Of a stretch of DNA of 64,000 nt, positions 1-10,100 are shown piece by piece; position 1 is the stretch's first letter; each line of letters starts with the position of its first letter. A model generated the notes under the pieces. It was given only the letters and a program-made list of their open reading frames with translations. It searched no databases and was not told the origin of the DNA. The position numbers and the translations under genes are program-made. The stretch is from Mesorhizobium jarvisii (GTDB lineage Bacteria; Pseudomonadota; Alphaproteobacteria; Rhizobiales; Rhizobiaceae): NCBI RefSeq assembly GCF_003601985.1, contig NZ_QZXA01000015.1, forward strand, positions 52,958-116,957, read 5' to 3'.

Positions 1-497
1 GGGGTCACGCCATGCCGTTCCTCACATCGCGCTATGTAGCTCTTGGCAAAATCCAGATAGCTCAGGATGCCGCCGGCATCCGTCCATTGGCGGAAGAGAT
101 GATTGTTCTTGAAGAAATGGTTGTGGCCCAGTGCTGCGTGCGCCGTCACCAGGGCTTGCAGGGCCATGGTGTTCTCTTCCATCAGGTAGACGATGCATGG
201 ATTGGAATTGATGACCATTTCGTAGGCCAAGCCGCGAGCGCCCTTGCGGTAGAGAAGTTCGTCGTAGAGGAAACGTTTGCCGAACGACCAATGCCGATAC
301 ATCAACGGCATGCCCAGAGATGAATAGGCGTCGAGCATCTGTTCAGAAGAAATGACCTCCATCTGCACAGGATAGATGTCGAGACCAAGCTCTTCGAGGC
401 CGAGCGACTCGATCTCCTCGTACACTCGCGACAGTTTCGCAAAATTCCAGTCCGACCCGGAAAACAGCAGTTCGGACGTGCACGCCTGACTGACCAT
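1..497 (-). CDS. spoVR: SpoVR family protein (N-terminal part, cut by window edge)
   Basis: The minus-strand frame opens with MVSQACTSELLFSG and continues unbroken to the window edge for about 165 residues, so only the N-terminal part is present. Stretches such as SDWNFAKLSRVYEEI, LGLDIYPVQMEVI and the histidine-rich AALGHNHFFKNNHLF are characteristic of the SpoVR/YcgB family. The molecular function of the family is unknown; in proteobacteria it is usually co-transcribed with prkA and yeaH and belongs to stationary-phase or stress regulons. The start lies 12 bp after the yeaH stop, so it is the third gene of that operon. The ATG at 495-497 is the first start consistent with the family N-terminus. 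Confidence 0.9.
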   Translation of the reverse strand, partial: MVSQACTSELLFSGSDWNFAKLSRVYEEIESLGLEELGLDIYPVQMEVISSEQMLDAYSSLGMPLMYRHWSFGKRFLYDELLYRKGARGLAYEMVINSNPCIVYLMEENTMALQALVTAHAALGHNHFFKNNHLFRQWTDAGGILSYLDFAKSYIARCEERHGVT

Positions 498-509
498 TGC
501 CGAAGTCCC

Positions 510-1820
510 TCACGCGCTCTTGCGTAGACCAGGCTGCCTGGCGAACAGCTGGCGGAAAACCGGATAAATGTCGGCCGGGGCGGCAATGCGCCTCATCTGG
601 AAGTTTGGCCATTTGCCGTCGATGGCGTTATAGGCGCGCCAAAGCGATGTCCCGTTCTCGGTCGCGCCGAAAATGTGGCTTTCCCGTTCGTCGATGATTT
701 CTACATAGGCGAAATATTGGCAAAGCCGCATGAGCTTGCGGTCGAGCAGCTCTATGCAGCGCTCGGAGTCGCCGGCGAAGTTGTCGCCGTCGGAGGCCTG
801 GGCGGCATAGATGTTCCATTCGGCGACCGGATAGCGCTGCTCGATGATGCGGTGCATTTCCTCGAGGGCGGTGGAGACGACGGTGCCGCCGCTTTCAGTG
901 TGGTAGAAGAAGGTATGTTCGTCCACCTCCTTGGCCAAATGGGTGTGGCGAATAAAGACAATGTCGGTGCGTTCATAGCGCCGTGTCAGGAAGAGGTGCA
1001 GTAGCACAAAGAAGCGTTTGGCCAGATCCTTCTCGCGCTCTCCCATCGATCCCGAGACGTCCATCAGGCAGAACATGACCGCGTTCGCATTGGGCAGAGG
1101 CTGGGGATCGAAGCGATTGAAACGGATGTCGACCGGATCGACATAGGCAATTCGCTTGCGCCGGCGCTCGAGCCGGTCAAGCGCCTCGCGCAGGGCGGCG
1201 ATGCGTTCGCGCACCAGGGCGCTTGCCGGCTTGGCTTCCAGCTCGGCAATCTGGCGGGCGATCGCGTCGAGCTCCGCCTGTTTGGGGCGCCTGAGCGCGA
1301 TGCGCCGCCCGTGGCTGTTTCGCATCGTGCGTCCGACATTTATGTTGGTCGGCGCCCCGCTTGCCGCGAAACCTGCCCGTCTCGGCTTGAAGCTCAGTAC
1401 CTGCTTGAGGTTGAGCTTGACCAGATCGGGTAGCTCGAGATCCTCGAAGAAAAGGTCGAGCACTTCCTCGCGCGACAGCACGAAACGAAAGTCGTCTTCG
1501 GATTCGGTGGTTCCCGCGGCCGAACCGTAGCCTCCGCCGCCGCCCGGCTTGGGGATAAGATCACCAGAGCTGAATGTCCGGTTGCCGGGCAGGATGTGCT
1601 GACGCCGGCCGCTTTCCTTGTCGTCGCCGAAGCTCGGTTCGCCGGTGCCTTTGCGAGGGATCGGCACCACATGCTCGCGGTCGAGTTCGGCGATGCCGCC
1701 GGCGCGGACCTTGTCGCGGATGCTGCGCTTGAGCTCTTCGCGCGCGCGTCTTAGAAAGCGCTGGCGATTGCCAAGGCTCTTGTCCTTCGGATTCAGGCGG
1801 CGGTCGATGAAGATCGGCAT
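510..1820 (-). CDS. yeaH: YeaH/DUF444 family protein
   Basis: A 436-residue protein matching the usual length and N-terminus of the YeaH/DUF444 family (starts MPIFIDRRLNPKDKSLGNRQ). A basic, charged N-terminal half is followed from about residue 245 by a von Willebrand A-like domain with an MIDAS-type motif DVSGSMGE. Family knowledge: it acts with the PrkA kinase in stress and nutrient-limitation responses, possibly as a substrate or adaptor; the biochemical role is unsettled. It sits 19 bp downstream of prkA and 12 bp upstream of spoVR on the same strand, giving the standard prkA-yeaH-spoVR operon. The frame is intact. Confidence 0.93.
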   Translation of the reverse strand: MPIFIDRRLNPKDKSLGNRQRFLRRAREELKRSIRDKVRAGGIAELDREHVVPIPRKGTGEPSFGDDKESGRRQHILPGNRTFSSGDLIPKPGGGGGYGSAAGTTESEDDFRFVLSREEVLDLFFEDLELPDLVKLNLKQVLSFKPRRAGFAASGAPTNINVGRTMRNSHGRRIALRRPKQAELDAIARQIAELEAKPASALVRERIAALREALDRLERRRKRIAYVDPVDIRFNRFDPQPLPNANAVMFCLMDVSGSMGEREKDLAKRFFVLLHLFLTRRYERTDIVFIRHTHLAKEVDEHTFFYHTESGGTVVSTALEEMHRIIEQRYPVAEWNIYAAQASDGDNFAGDSERCIELLDRKLMRLCQYFAYVEIIDERESHIFGATENGTSLWRAYNAIDGKWPNFQMRRIAAPADIYPVFRQLFARQPGLRKSA

Positions 1821-1839
1821 GGCACCGTTCGGGCGTCGC

Positions 1840-3789
1840 TCAACCCGCCTTGTTCACGCGCATGTACCAGTCGACCAGCCGGCGGACCTGCCGCTGCGTA
1901 TAGCCGCGCTCCACCATCCGCTGCACGAATTCGTTGTGCCGCTTCTCCGTGACGCTGTCCTGCTTGGAGCCGAAGCTGATCACCGGCAGAAGGTCCTCGA
2001 CTTGGCCGAACATGCGCTTCTCGATGACCTCGCGAAGCTTTTCATAACTCGTCCAGGACGGGTTGCGGCCATTGTTGCGCGCGCGGGCGCGCAAGGTGAA
2101 TTTGACCACTTCGTTGCGGAAGTCCTTGGGATTGGCGATGCCGGCGGGTTTTTCGACCTGCGACAATTCCTTGTCCAGGACGTCGCGATTGAGGATCTGC
2201 CCCGTATCGGGATCCTTGTAGTCCTGATCCTCGATCCAGGCATCGGCGTAGGCGATGTAGCGGTCAAAAAGGTTTTGACCGTATTCGCTATAGGATTCCA
2301 GATAGGCTTTTTGGATCTCGTGACCGATGAACTCGGCATAGCGCGTTGCGAGTTCCGACTTGATGAACTCGAGATAGGCGGCTTCCGTCTCCTTCGGGAA
2401 TTGCTCGCGCTTGATCGCCTCCTCGAGGATGTACATCAGATGCACGGGGTCGGCTGCGACCTCCCTGGTGTCGTAGTTGAAGGTCTGCGACAGGATCTTG
2501 AAGGCGAAGCGCGTGCTGACGCCGGTCATGCCTTCGTCGACGCCGGCGGCATCGCGATATTCCTGGACCGACTTCGCCTTCGGGTCGATCTCCTTGAGGT
2601 TCTCGCCGTCATAGGCGCGCATCTTGGTGTAGAGCGGCGAATTTTCGTGTTTGGCAAGGCGGGTCGAGACGGTGAAGCGGCTGAGAATGTCCAGCACCTC
2701 GGGCGCGCAGGGGCTGTTCGCCAGCTCGCTTTCGCGCAGCAGCTTCTCGTAGATTTGCCTTTCTTCGGTGACGCGAAGGCAATAGGGAACCTTGACCACG
2801 AGAATGCGGTCGAGGAAGGCCTCATTGTTCTTGTTGTTCTTGAATTGCTGCCATTCCGATTCGTTGGAATGGGCAACGACGATGCCCTGGTAGGGGAACG
2901 CGCCGAAATTCTCGGTGCCGTTGTAGCTGCCTTCCTGGGTCGCCGTCAGCAGCGGGTGCAGCACCTTGATGGGCGCCTTGAACATCTCGACGAATTCGAG
3001 CAGGCCCTGCGTCGTCCGGTTCAGGCCGCCGCTGTAGGAATAGGCATCCGGATCGGACTGGCTGAAGTTCTCCAACTGCCTGATGTCAACCTTGCCGACC
3101 AGCGCCGAGACGTCCTGATTGTTCTCGTCGCCGGGCTCCGTCTTGGCTATGGAAATCTGGCGGAGCCGTGACGGCAACAGCTTGACGACGCTGAATTTGG
3201 AGATGTCGCCGGACAGTTCGTCCAGACGCTTGGCCGCCCAGGGCGAGATCAGTCCGTTCAGGCGGCGGCGAGCTATGCCGTATTTGTCTTCCAGCAGATC
3301 GCCCATGCGGTCGGGATGGAAAAGGCCGAGCGGCGATTCGAAGACCGGGCTGATCTGGTTGCCGACCTTGAGCGTGTAGATCGGGCGCTGCTCCATTAGC
3401 TTCTTCAGCCGTTCGGCGAGCGAGGATTTGCCGCCGCCGACCGGGCCTAGAAGGTAGAGGATCTGCTTGCGCTCCTCGAGGCCTTGCGAGGCGTAGCGGA
3501 AATATCCGGCAATGCGCTCGATCGTGTCTTCCATTCCGTAGAAGTCGGAAAAGGAGGGATATACCTTGACGGTGCGGTTGGAGAAAATGCGGCCGAGCCG
3601 CTCGTCCTTGCTGGTATCGACCAGGTTTGGCTCGCCGATCGTCTCGACCATGCGCTCCGGGGCCGACGCATACATGGCCTTGTCCTCGCGGCAGGCTAAC
3701 AGATACTGCTGGAGGCTGATCTCTTCCTGGGCCGCGTTGGAATATATCTCCGAAAACAGATCGAAGACGTCTGATTGATTTTCGCGCAT
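1840..3789 (-). CDS. prkA: PrkA family serine protein kinase
   Basis: A 649-residue protein of normal PrkA/YeaG length. An AAA-type N-terminal domain carries the P-loop GPVGGGKS at residues 115-122 followed by SLAERLKKLME; the C-terminal half is the PrkA kinase-like region. Family knowledge: cytoplasmic Ser/Thr kinase or AAA protein that modulates sigma-factor-dependent stress gene expression together with YeaH. It is the first gene of a three-gene operon. An EcfG-like promoter with one mismatch (GGAAC-N16-AGTT, 3837-3861) lies 48 nt upstream, which fits stress induction. The ATG at 3787-3789 gives the normal family start (MRENQSDVFDLFSEIYSN). Confidence 0.95.
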   Translation of the reverse strand: MRENQSDVFDLFSEIYSNAAQEEISLQQYLLACREDKAMYASAPERMVETIGEPNLVDTSKDERLGRIFSNRTVKVYPSFSDFYGMEDTIERIAGYFRYASQGLEERKQILYLLGPVGGGKSSLAERLKKLMEQRPIYTLKVGNQISPVFESPLGLFHPDRMGDLLEDKYGIARRRLNGLISPWAAKRLDELSGDISKFSVVKLLPSRLRQISIAKTEPGDENNQDVSALVGKVDIRQLENFSQSDPDAYSYSGGLNRTTQGLLEFVEMFKAPIKVLHPLLTATQEGSYNGTENFGAFPYQGIVVAHSNESEWQQFKNNKNNEAFLDRILVVKVPYCLRVTEERQIYEKLLRESELANSPCAPEVLDILSRFTVSTRLAKHENSPLYTKMRAYDGENLKEIDPKAKSVQEYRDAAGVDEGMTGVSTRFAFKILSQTFNYDTREVAADPVHLMYILEEAIKREQFPKETEAAYLEFIKSELATRYAEFIGHEIQKAYLESYSEYGQNLFDRYIAYADAWIEDQDYKDPDTGQILNRDVLDKELSQVEKPAGIANPKDFRNEVVKFTLRARARNNGRNPSWTSYEKLREVIEKRMFGQVEDLLPVISFGSKQDSVTEKRHNEFVQRMVERGYTQRQVRRLVDWYMRVNKAG

Positions 3790-3836
3790 GATGCCTTTGC
3801 CTCAACAGGCTGCCAATCGGCTCATCCACTCATATT

Positions 3837-3861
3837 AACTGCCGGGAAGCATTGCGGTTCC
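3837..3861 (-). promoter_or_regulatory. EcfG-like promoter of prkA operon (one mismatch)
   Basis: On the minus strand GGAAC, 16 nt, then AGTT, against the alphaproteobacterial general-stress consensus GGAAC-N16/17-CGTT. The -10 element ends 48 nt before the prkA start. Spacing is ideal and there is one mismatch in the -10, so this is a good but unproven candidate. Confidence 0.5.
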
Positions 3862-3881
3862 CTTCACGTGAAGGAGAGCGC

Positions 3882-4127
3882 ATGCAATGCGACATCGACC
3901 TCGGCGACTCGGTGCATTCGAGCCAGGCGATCCCGGCTCTGGGGCAAATTCAAGGCATTGCCGAAGAAGATCTATCCTTACTGACGTTCGCCGATATCCA
4001 GGACAAGCGCGTTGGCCTCATGGCAGCAGCGGCCATCCAGGATCTCCTGAAGTTCGCCAGTCGCCTGGCCTGTAGAGAAGCCGCGGATCAGGTTTGTCTT
4101 GTCCCACTGGCTTTAAGTTTGGCCTAG
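3882..4127 (+). CDS. hypothetical protein, 81 aa
   Basis: Small open frame starting MQCDIDLGDSVHSSQA at an ATG preceded by AAGGAG with a short, normal spacing; an upstream in-frame ATG at 3852 lacks such a site, so 3882 is chosen. The product is acidic at the N-terminus and ends with Cys-containing helices. I do not recognise a family. It is divergent from prkA and stands alone; the following 680 bp hold no convincing gene. The good ribosome-binding site is the main support. Confidence 0.45.
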   Translation: MQCDIDLGDSVHSSQAIPALGQIQGIAEEDLSLLTFADIQDKRVGLMAAAAIQDLLKFASRLACREAADQVCLVPLALSLA

Positions 4128-4807
4128 GGACGCGGGCGAGGCGGTTGGGTTAAGACCGCTGGAAGCCCAATCTTCGGACTTTCGCGCGTCTTCAAAAACA
4201 ATCCCGTGAAAATCGGACGCGGCGGGCTATCGCCACGCGGTCCAATTCGCAAGGCTCGATTAAGGCTCCTGAGCGCACCCTCAAAGCCCGCGTGTCTCAA
4301 CAAGTATTTTTACGAGTGAGGGGGCCGCTTTGCACGCCCGCTTGACCGGAATCGGCACATCGCGGTCATTCTGGAACATGGCTCCTAAGCAGGCGAATGT
4401 TCAGGGCTGGCGTTGGGCTTAGCTAAAGCCGCCGTTATCGCGTCCCGGAATCGATGCTGACCAGCTTCGCCGCACCACAAAGTCGAAGGGGGTGATCGTC
4501 GAGGCCGCGCTCCTTGAGGACATTCCCACCGCCGATCCCCAGGCCGATGCGGCTCAAAGCGGCATTTCGATCAGCCGAAAACGTCGATCAATCGACGCCG
4601 GCTTTGAGATCATCCCGAACCGCAAGCTGATCGCCAGATTGTGGAGGTAGTCGGTACTCGGCCCCGATCTGATATGTCATTCCGCGGCGCTGGCTATTCG
4701 GCATCATCCATTCTTCAATCACAGCAATGCCGTTAACGCCTGCCTCGCAGACCGGGCTGGCCTGCGCGATTCCCTGGAAGCGCTAGGACAGCAGGAAAGG
4801 CCGGAGA
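4128..4807. other. Intergenic stretch without a supported gene
   Basis: No open frame longer than about 60 codons with a credible start was found on either strand. A short plus frame at roughly 4492-4650, starting GTG (VIVEAALLEDIPTADPQA), has coding-like composition and could be the tail of a lost gene, but no family is recognised. Base composition is less GC-rich than the flanking genes. It may be remnant sequence between the prkA region and the DUF892 gene. Confidence 0.3.
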
Positions 4808-5284
4808 TCAATTTGTCCTGTTGATAGAAGTAACAGCTAGGTTCGTCAGCTTGTTGTTGGTGGCTTTTTCCTGGTCGAGGATCTCGCTGAGCAACTTGTG
4901 CGCCTCATCATGCCCAAGATCCTTTGCCCATTCCCGTAGCGAGCCGTACCGAGATATCTCATAGTGCTCGACCGCCTGGCAGGCGGCCAGCAGGCCAGAA
5001 TCGAGGGCCGTTCCTGAGGCCTCCTCGATCAGCCCGTCGGCTTCCTTGATGAGGCCCTCAATCGCGTCGCACTTCTCGCCAGAAGCCTTCATGCCTAGCG
5101 ACTTGAACACCTGCTCGAGCTTCTTGATCTGCGCCTTCGTCTCCTCCAGATGGTCCTCGGCTGCCTGCTTTAGCTTCATATCCTTGACGGCCGCAGCCAC
5201 CTTGGGCAACGCCTTGGTAATCGCGTTCTCAGCATAATACATGTCCTGCAGTGTATGCTCGAAAATATCGGCTAGAGTTTTCAT
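4808..5284 (-). CDS. DUF892 / YciE-YciF ferritin-like protein
   Basis: A 158-residue protein beginning MKTLADIFEHTLQDMYYAEN, the signature start of the DUF892 (YciE/YciF) ferritin-like family. Metal-ligand type residues are visible: Glu in MYYAENAITKALP, DHLEETKAQIKKLE, CQAVEHYEISRYG and EILDQEKATNNKL. Family knowledge: a four-helix ferritin-like fold, often stress- or sigma-S/EcfG-induced, function unproven. The frame runs on upstream, but the ATG at 5282-5284 has AAGGAG eight nt before it and matches the family start. A second paralogue lies at 25731-26255. A GGAAC element at 5341-5345 is well placed but lacks a clear CGTT partner. Confidence 0.92.
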   Translation of the reverse strand: MKTLADIFEHTLQDMYYAENAITKALPKVAAAVKDMKLKQAAEDHLEETKAQIKKLEQVFKSLGMKASGEKCDAIEGLIKEADGLIEEASGTALDSGLLAACQAVEHYEISRYGSLREWAKDLGHDEAHKLLSEILDQEKATNNKLTNLAVTSINRTN

Positions 5285-5480
5285 TACAAAATGCTCCTTG
5301 CCCGAATTGGCTTTGAGTGAAAGAGCCGGCAACGCGAAAGGTTCCGTGCCTTTCTCGTCATGCCGCCCGGGTGCACTGGCAAGTAGAATAACATCGCCAG
5401 ATGGTGGGAAAAACACGCGTGATCCTACCAGACCACGCGTCAATCATAGGTCAGACTGCACGCAAGATCGATTGCTTGGT

Positions 5481-5732
5481 TCAGCGCTTGATCATTCGGG
5501 CCACGGCGATCAGAATACATGCGCCGATGAAACCGGAGACAAGATAGCCAAGCCAGCCGGCCAAGGATACACCCAGCAACCCAAGAAGGACGTTGGCGAC
5601 GATGGCGCCGACGATTCCCAGAATGATGTTCATGAGCACGCCCATGTTGCTTTTCATGAACATCTCGGCCAGCCATCCGGCGATACCGCCGATGACGACA
5701 GCCGCTATCCAACCGACACCTGGATTTTCCAT
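5481..5732 (-). CDS. GlsB/YeaQ/YmgE family stress-response membrane protein
   Basis: An 83-residue, very hydrophobic protein with the glycine-rich transglycosylase-associated pattern: GWIAAVVIGGIAGWLAE, NIILGIVGAIVANVLLG and a third segment ending ILIAVARMIKR, predicting three membrane helices. Family knowledge: small inner-membrane proteins induced by stress, mechanism unknown. The chosen ATG (5730-5732) has AAGGAGAAGGGG just upstream; the longer in-frame start lacks this. An exact EcfG-type promoter lies 43 nt upstream. Confidence 0.92.
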   Translation of the reverse strand: MENPGVGWIAAVVIGGIAGWLAEMFMKSNMGVLMNIILGIVGAIVANVLLGLLGVSLAGWLGYLVSGFIGACILIAVARMIKR

Positions 5733-5774
5733 ATTTTCCCCTTCTCCTTGGAACCGAAATTGGTTCGGCGGGAA

Positions 5775-5800
5775 AACGTGCGTTAAACCAATAAGGTTCC
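5775..5800 (-). promoter_or_regulatory. EcfG-type promoter of the GlsB-family gene (exact)
   Basis: Minus strand reads GGAAC, 17 nt, CGTT, an exact match to the alphaproteobacterial general stress response consensus. The -10 element is 43 nt upstream of the ATG at 5732. Confidence 0.75.
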
Positions 5801-5853
5801 GTGGGTGAACACTGAGCCGCAATCAGGTCGGGCCGCCGGGCACCAAGTCGCGC

Positions 5854-6276
5854 TTAACGTTGGAGGCGGCGACGAAGCAATGTGATATTGCGATTGTTGG
5901 CCTTAAAATACACGTCGAAGAAAGAGCCCAGAATAGGGACGCTTCCTACAATGGTATCAAGCAGTACGTTCCCTAACATTCTGGCGACCAACGTCTTTCG
6001 AGCACCGCAGCTTCGGGCTCGCAACACGATGTAAACCGAAACGATGCCTGTCGCCGCATCTCCCAGGACAGGCACCAGACCCACCAGGGCATCCAATCCG
6101 AAGCGAATGGATGTCCCCGTAATGCGCCAGCGGGAATCGAGTAAGGCAGCCAGCAAATCCAATTCGGCAACTACGTTTGTCGCCTTGGCGCCATGATAGC
6201 CCTGCCCAGTTAGATCAACTGCCGAGCCCGTACGAGGCAGCGGGTCTCCCCGGGGCATGGTCGTTACTCTAGACAT
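5854..6276 (-). CDS. DUF4112 domain-containing protein
   Basis: A 140-residue membrane protein. The core DALVGLVPVLGDAATGIVSV and SVPILGSFFDVYFKANNRN are diagnostic of DUF4112. One or two hydrophobic segments span residues 60-120. Function unknown; the family is usually found near general stress genes in rhizobia. Its ATG overlaps the end of the upstream yidB-like gene by 8 bp (ATGTCTAG arrangement), implying translational coupling in a two-gene operon. Confidence 0.88.
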   Translation of the reverse strand: MSRVTTMPRGDPLPRTGSAVDLTGQGYHGAKATNVVAELDLLAALLDSRWRITGTSIRFGLDALVGLVPVLGDAATGIVSVYIVLRARSCGARKTLVARMLGNVLLDTIVGSVPILGSFFDVYFKANNRNITLLRRRLQR

Positions 6277-6748
6277 CGTTTTGCCCGGTTCTACTCGGGG
6301 GCACGTCGTCGAGTAGGGTTATCGCATTGGAGCTTTGCTTGGGCAGGGGTGGGAGTTCACCATTTGGCGTCATCTTGTTGATCGCCTCGGGCAGATCCCG
6401 GGTGATCCTGCTGATGAGTTCCTCGCGCGAAAGTCCAGTTTCCATCGAGAGCGATGTCAGTGTGTCTTCATCGATTGCCGCTTCCACGTCATTTGGCTTG
6501 ATTGGCTGGTTGGGCCCAGTGCCTACCCACGAGTCGACCTTTGATCCTGCCCCCACACCTCTAAACCGATCAAGGATATCTCGAAGCGCCGTCCCCGAGA
6601 CGCCTTTGGAAAACTGATCCAGAAGCCCGCCTTGCGGGTCGTTTGGATTACGATCGCCCGCGCCACGGATCATTTCGCCGATTTTGTCGCGATTCTGGTA
6701 GGCTAGAACGCCGAGCATCGCGAGCGCCAATTTTCCGAGATTCGCCAT
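6269..6748 (-). CDS. YidB-like (DUF937) family protein
   Basis: A 159-residue protein starting MANLGKLALAMLGVLAYQNR, with an asparagine/glycine-rich middle (GDRNPNDPQGGLLDQFSKG) and the helical SMETGLSREELISRITRDLP region seen in the YidB/DUF937 family. Function unknown; cytosolic. The start at 6748 has GGAGAT at a good distance. It is the upstream partner of the DUF4112 gene with overlapping stop and start codons. Confidence 0.85.
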   Translation of the reverse strand: MANLGKLALAMLGVLAYQNRDKIGEMIRGAGDRNPNDPQGGLLDQFSKGVSGTALRDILDRFRGVGAGSKVDSWVGTGPNQPIKPNDVEAAIDEDTLTSLSMETGLSREELISRITRDLPEAINKMTPNGELPPLPKQSSNAITLLDDVPPSRTGQNDV

Positions 6749-6822
6749 TGGTATCTCCACCGTTCAGTAGAGAAGGGCTCAACTCCACAAAGGTCGACGC
6801 CGATGAATGCCGGGCAGCCCTG

Positions 6823-7014
6823 ATGCTGATCCGGCGCACGATCGAGGAACACTGCCCGCCCGGTGTGCTGCCGAGCGAAGAAGCGGTGAACGGCCTTCAC
6901 GGGCCGGAGTTGATCCATGAGGCGGAAGCGCTGGCGGCTGCCATCGTCGCAACTATCGACAAGATGCAGTTGCGCGTGATGATGAAGCCGCCTTCCCCCA
7001 GTATCAAACAGTAA
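6823..7014 (+). CDS. hypothetical protein, 63 aa (duplicated near 63.6 kb)
   Basis: Small frame starting MLIRRTIEEHCPPGVLPSEE and ending MMKPPSPSIKQ. The reading frame extends upstream without a clear start, so the N-terminus is uncertain. A diverged, inverted copy at about 63563-63784 preserves most of the amino acids (EEAVNG, GPELIHEAEA, AAIVATIDKMQLRVMMKPP), and many differences fall at third codon positions, which suggests it was once under protein-level selection. No family recognised. It is divergent from the yidB-like gene, 75 bp away. Confidence 0.5.
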   Translation: MLIRRTIEEHCPPGVLPSEEAVNGLHGPELIHEAEALAAAIVATIDKMQLRVMMKPPSPSIKQ

Positions 7015-7055
7015 GCCAGGAAGCCCACCAGCGCGCGTTTCGGCTGCCGTCCGTT
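6835..7055 (+). repeat. Inverted repeat copy 1 (partner 63563-63784)
   Basis: About 220 bp, from the GCGCACGATCGAGGAAC region to GCGCGCGTTTCGGCTG, is matched in inverted orientation at the far end of the window with roughly 85-90 percent identity by eye. The match continues past the stop codon of the small gene, so it is a DNA duplication rather than a shared domain. Confidence 0.8.
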
Positions 7056-7198
7056 CCGGTGCAATTACGGCCACCGGTGCTGTCGCCGTCTGCTTTCAGC
7101 ACTAGACCAAACTGATCTCTAGGCCGACATGTGGCGCAAAGCGGTCATTGGCGATTCTACTTTTTCGAGAATGTGCGCCAGCAACAATGCCGTTTGAA

Positions 7199-10100
7199 TT
7201 ACCGGAGCTCGTGGATGACCACGTTAGGGACAACCGACTTCGCAATCTCACACAGGTGTTTATGATGGGTGAGGTAGATCACCTGGCCCACATTAGCCAT
7301 CTCACTGAACAGTCGGAAAACTTCCTCCGACCGGAGATGGTCAAAGGTTTCCATGATGTCATCGGCGATGAACGGAACGGACGGCCTGAGCTTGGCAAAC
7401 TCGTAATATCCGGCGAGGCGCAGAGCCAGGTAGAGTTGAAAACGCGCGCCTTTCGACAAAGCGTCTGCGACCTTCGATTGGCCATCCCGCTGCGTGGCGA
7501 TGAGGACCTCACCGCCCTTTACCGGCTGGGTCGTCAAGCCTGTGTACTGGCCGCGCGTGATCAGCGCAAAGGCGTCGGAGGCCTGGCTCATCATTCCAGA
7601 GCGGTGGCGTTCGCGGTAGACCCGGAGCGCGCTTGCCGCCGACATGACACCGAGTTTCAACTCGATATAACGGGCAGCCTTCTCCTCGATTTCGAGAAGC
7701 ACGGTGCGGCGCTCGGCATCGATGCGGGCAACTTGGCTGTCGCCGCCAATCGCGTCGAGCTTGTCGGTCGCTCGGGTACGCCGGACGAGTTGCTGTTGCA
7801 ATGCTTCATCGAGGTCAGCGAGGCGCCGCTCGATTTCGGCCTTTTCAATTGCCAACTCGCCGAGATCGAGGCACTCCAGCAATGAGCGCGCCTGGGCGAA
7901 GTCCTCAAGGGCGAGCTCGCTCGTCAGCCGTTCTTCTAGCTCGGCCACGGTGCTCTGCAGGCCGTCTCGCTCGCGAAGCTGTTCATCGCGCTCTGAGACC
8001 TCCGACAGAGTTCTTACCCCAAAGGCATCCAGCACTTCCTGTTTCGTCGTGTCGTTTGCCCCGACCTCGCCTTTCAGCGCCTCCCGAACCTCGCGCAATG
8101 TCTGAACATCAAGGAGGAGATTTGCCCTCGCCTCTCGAGCACGCTCAGCTTGCTCGAGACGCTCTGTCAGCCTGACGCTAACCTGCTCTGGCGCCTCGTC
8201 GCTCACACACTCGCCGCCCTTCGCACCGAGTCTGGCCACCTCTTCGGCAAGTGCAGTCCTGTCCGCCTCCATCTTCAGGATGCGGATGCGCATGGCCTCA
8301 CGATCCTGCAGGGCCCTCGACAGCTCCGACAACTGGTCGAGCACACTGCCAAGTCCTGTCCCGGCAATGCCTTCTTCGAGCCAAGTGCCCTTCAGCGTTT
8401 CCTTGACCTCGGCCTGCCATGCACCCTCTCGCCTTTCGGCAATTTCAACAGGGAGCCGCCTGGCGGCCAGCTCCTCTTCTTTCGCGGCGATGCTCCTCAG
8501 CGCTTCAGCTCGTTCGGCATCGACCTTCGCCTGCCTATCGAGAAAGCGGTCGGCGGCTACAACCGTTGCTTCCAAGGGCTCACCAGCATCCGGCTGAATT
8601 CCAACGCTTTGAAGAGCCGAGGCCAATGCGAGAGGGATCCGCTCTCCCTCGGCTATTGCGCATTCAATCCGTGCGCGTGCGAGCAGAATGTCATCCCAAG
8701 AGGCAAGCGCGTCAGCGCGTGCGGAAAGTCGCTCTTCGAGAAGTCCTATCAAAAGGTCGAGCGACTGTGCCTGGCAATCCTGAAGTAAGGCGCTAGCTGC
8801 CTCCTTGATTTCAGCGGACGCTATCTCTGCACGCTGCGACGCCCCGGCGAGCTGGCAGCCTGCGCGCTCAATTGCCGCTTCGGTCTCGGCAACCTTTTGT
8901 TTCACTGCGCGCAGATCTGCGAGCTCGCTCGCATGGGCCAATCGTCCAGCCCCGACATGATCATCCTTGGCCAATGCTGTGGCAAACAGGTCCGCGGTTT
9001 CAACCTTGAGGTCCGCCCGGTGACTTCGCCAGGCCTCGTCTCTCTCACGTCGTATGGCTGCGGCTGTTTCATCGTCAGCGAGATTGGCCGAGGCGCGGAC
9101 AGCAGCCAACCATGACGAAGTAGTTATCCGACTTTGTTCATACTCAGCCAGACGCTCGGTGAAGACTGCCTTGTCCCTTCGAAGGTCCGCGGCCAGTGTT
9201 TTCCAGGCAGCCAACTGCGTCGGCGGCGGGACCGACATCTTCGAAAGTAGGTCGACATCTCCTGACCACGGCTGGAGGCGCCGCATCGCATCCGCCAGCC
9301 TTATTTGCCGCTCGGCCTCCACGGCGCGCGCCTCTCGAATTTCGCGTGTGTGACTACTCTGCTTCGCCCCCGACACGGCTGCCATCAGTCTGGCTCTTGC
9401 GGGCTCGGGCACTGCCCTCTCCTCGCCAACTCGGCCTCGCGCAGCGTTGAGCCGGTCGAGCGCGGCAGCGGCTTCATCGCGGGCCATCTGCAGGCTCGTC
9501 GTGATCCCGGAGCGTTGCTCGACCATATTGCGAAGGGTGCCTACCACAAAGGCAGGCAGAGTGAGCCGGGACGGATCCTGTTCGGCCGACCTTCCGAGCG
9601 CGGCGAGACAAGTCGCCACGACCTGGTCGAGCATCTGGACTTCCATCTTGCGGGTCGGCAGATCCATGCCCGCGGACAGATATCGCGCCTTGCGATCGGC
9701 AAGTCCTCGCACCTGCTCCGAGATCGCCAGCACAGCTTCATCGACAGCGATTGCTTCGATCTTTGCCTTCGCGCGCTCGATCTCATCGGCGTTGGCCTGG
9801 AGGCGGGTTCTCAAACGGGTATCCTGATCGATCAATTCCGCGACGCTGCCACTCCAGGTCCGGGAAGGAGACGGCATGTCAGGCAGCTCAGCCAGCCTGC
9901 TTGCCTTGCGTTTTATTTCGGCAAGGAGCGGCGCGGCGCGCGCATATCGTTCGATCGTGGCGAGCCGCGCCGACAAGACCGCGCGTTCAGCCAGGCTGCG
10001 GTCATACTTGTCCTGTGCTTCCACCCTTTCCGCCTCGAGCGCCTCGAATGTCGAGGCCAGCGTGTCGATCGCCTCCTTGCGTAACTTGAGCTCCGCGAAC

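Noticed and set aside
1618..3171. Long open frame (517 codons) on the plus strand
   Set aside because: It lies opposite prkA and yeaH, is a codon-bias mirror of those high-GC genes and matches no family.
5320..5345. GGAAC element upstream of the first DUF892 gene as EcfG promoter
   Set aside because: The -35 is right but no CGTT-like -10 is found at 16-17 nt (reads TCTT).
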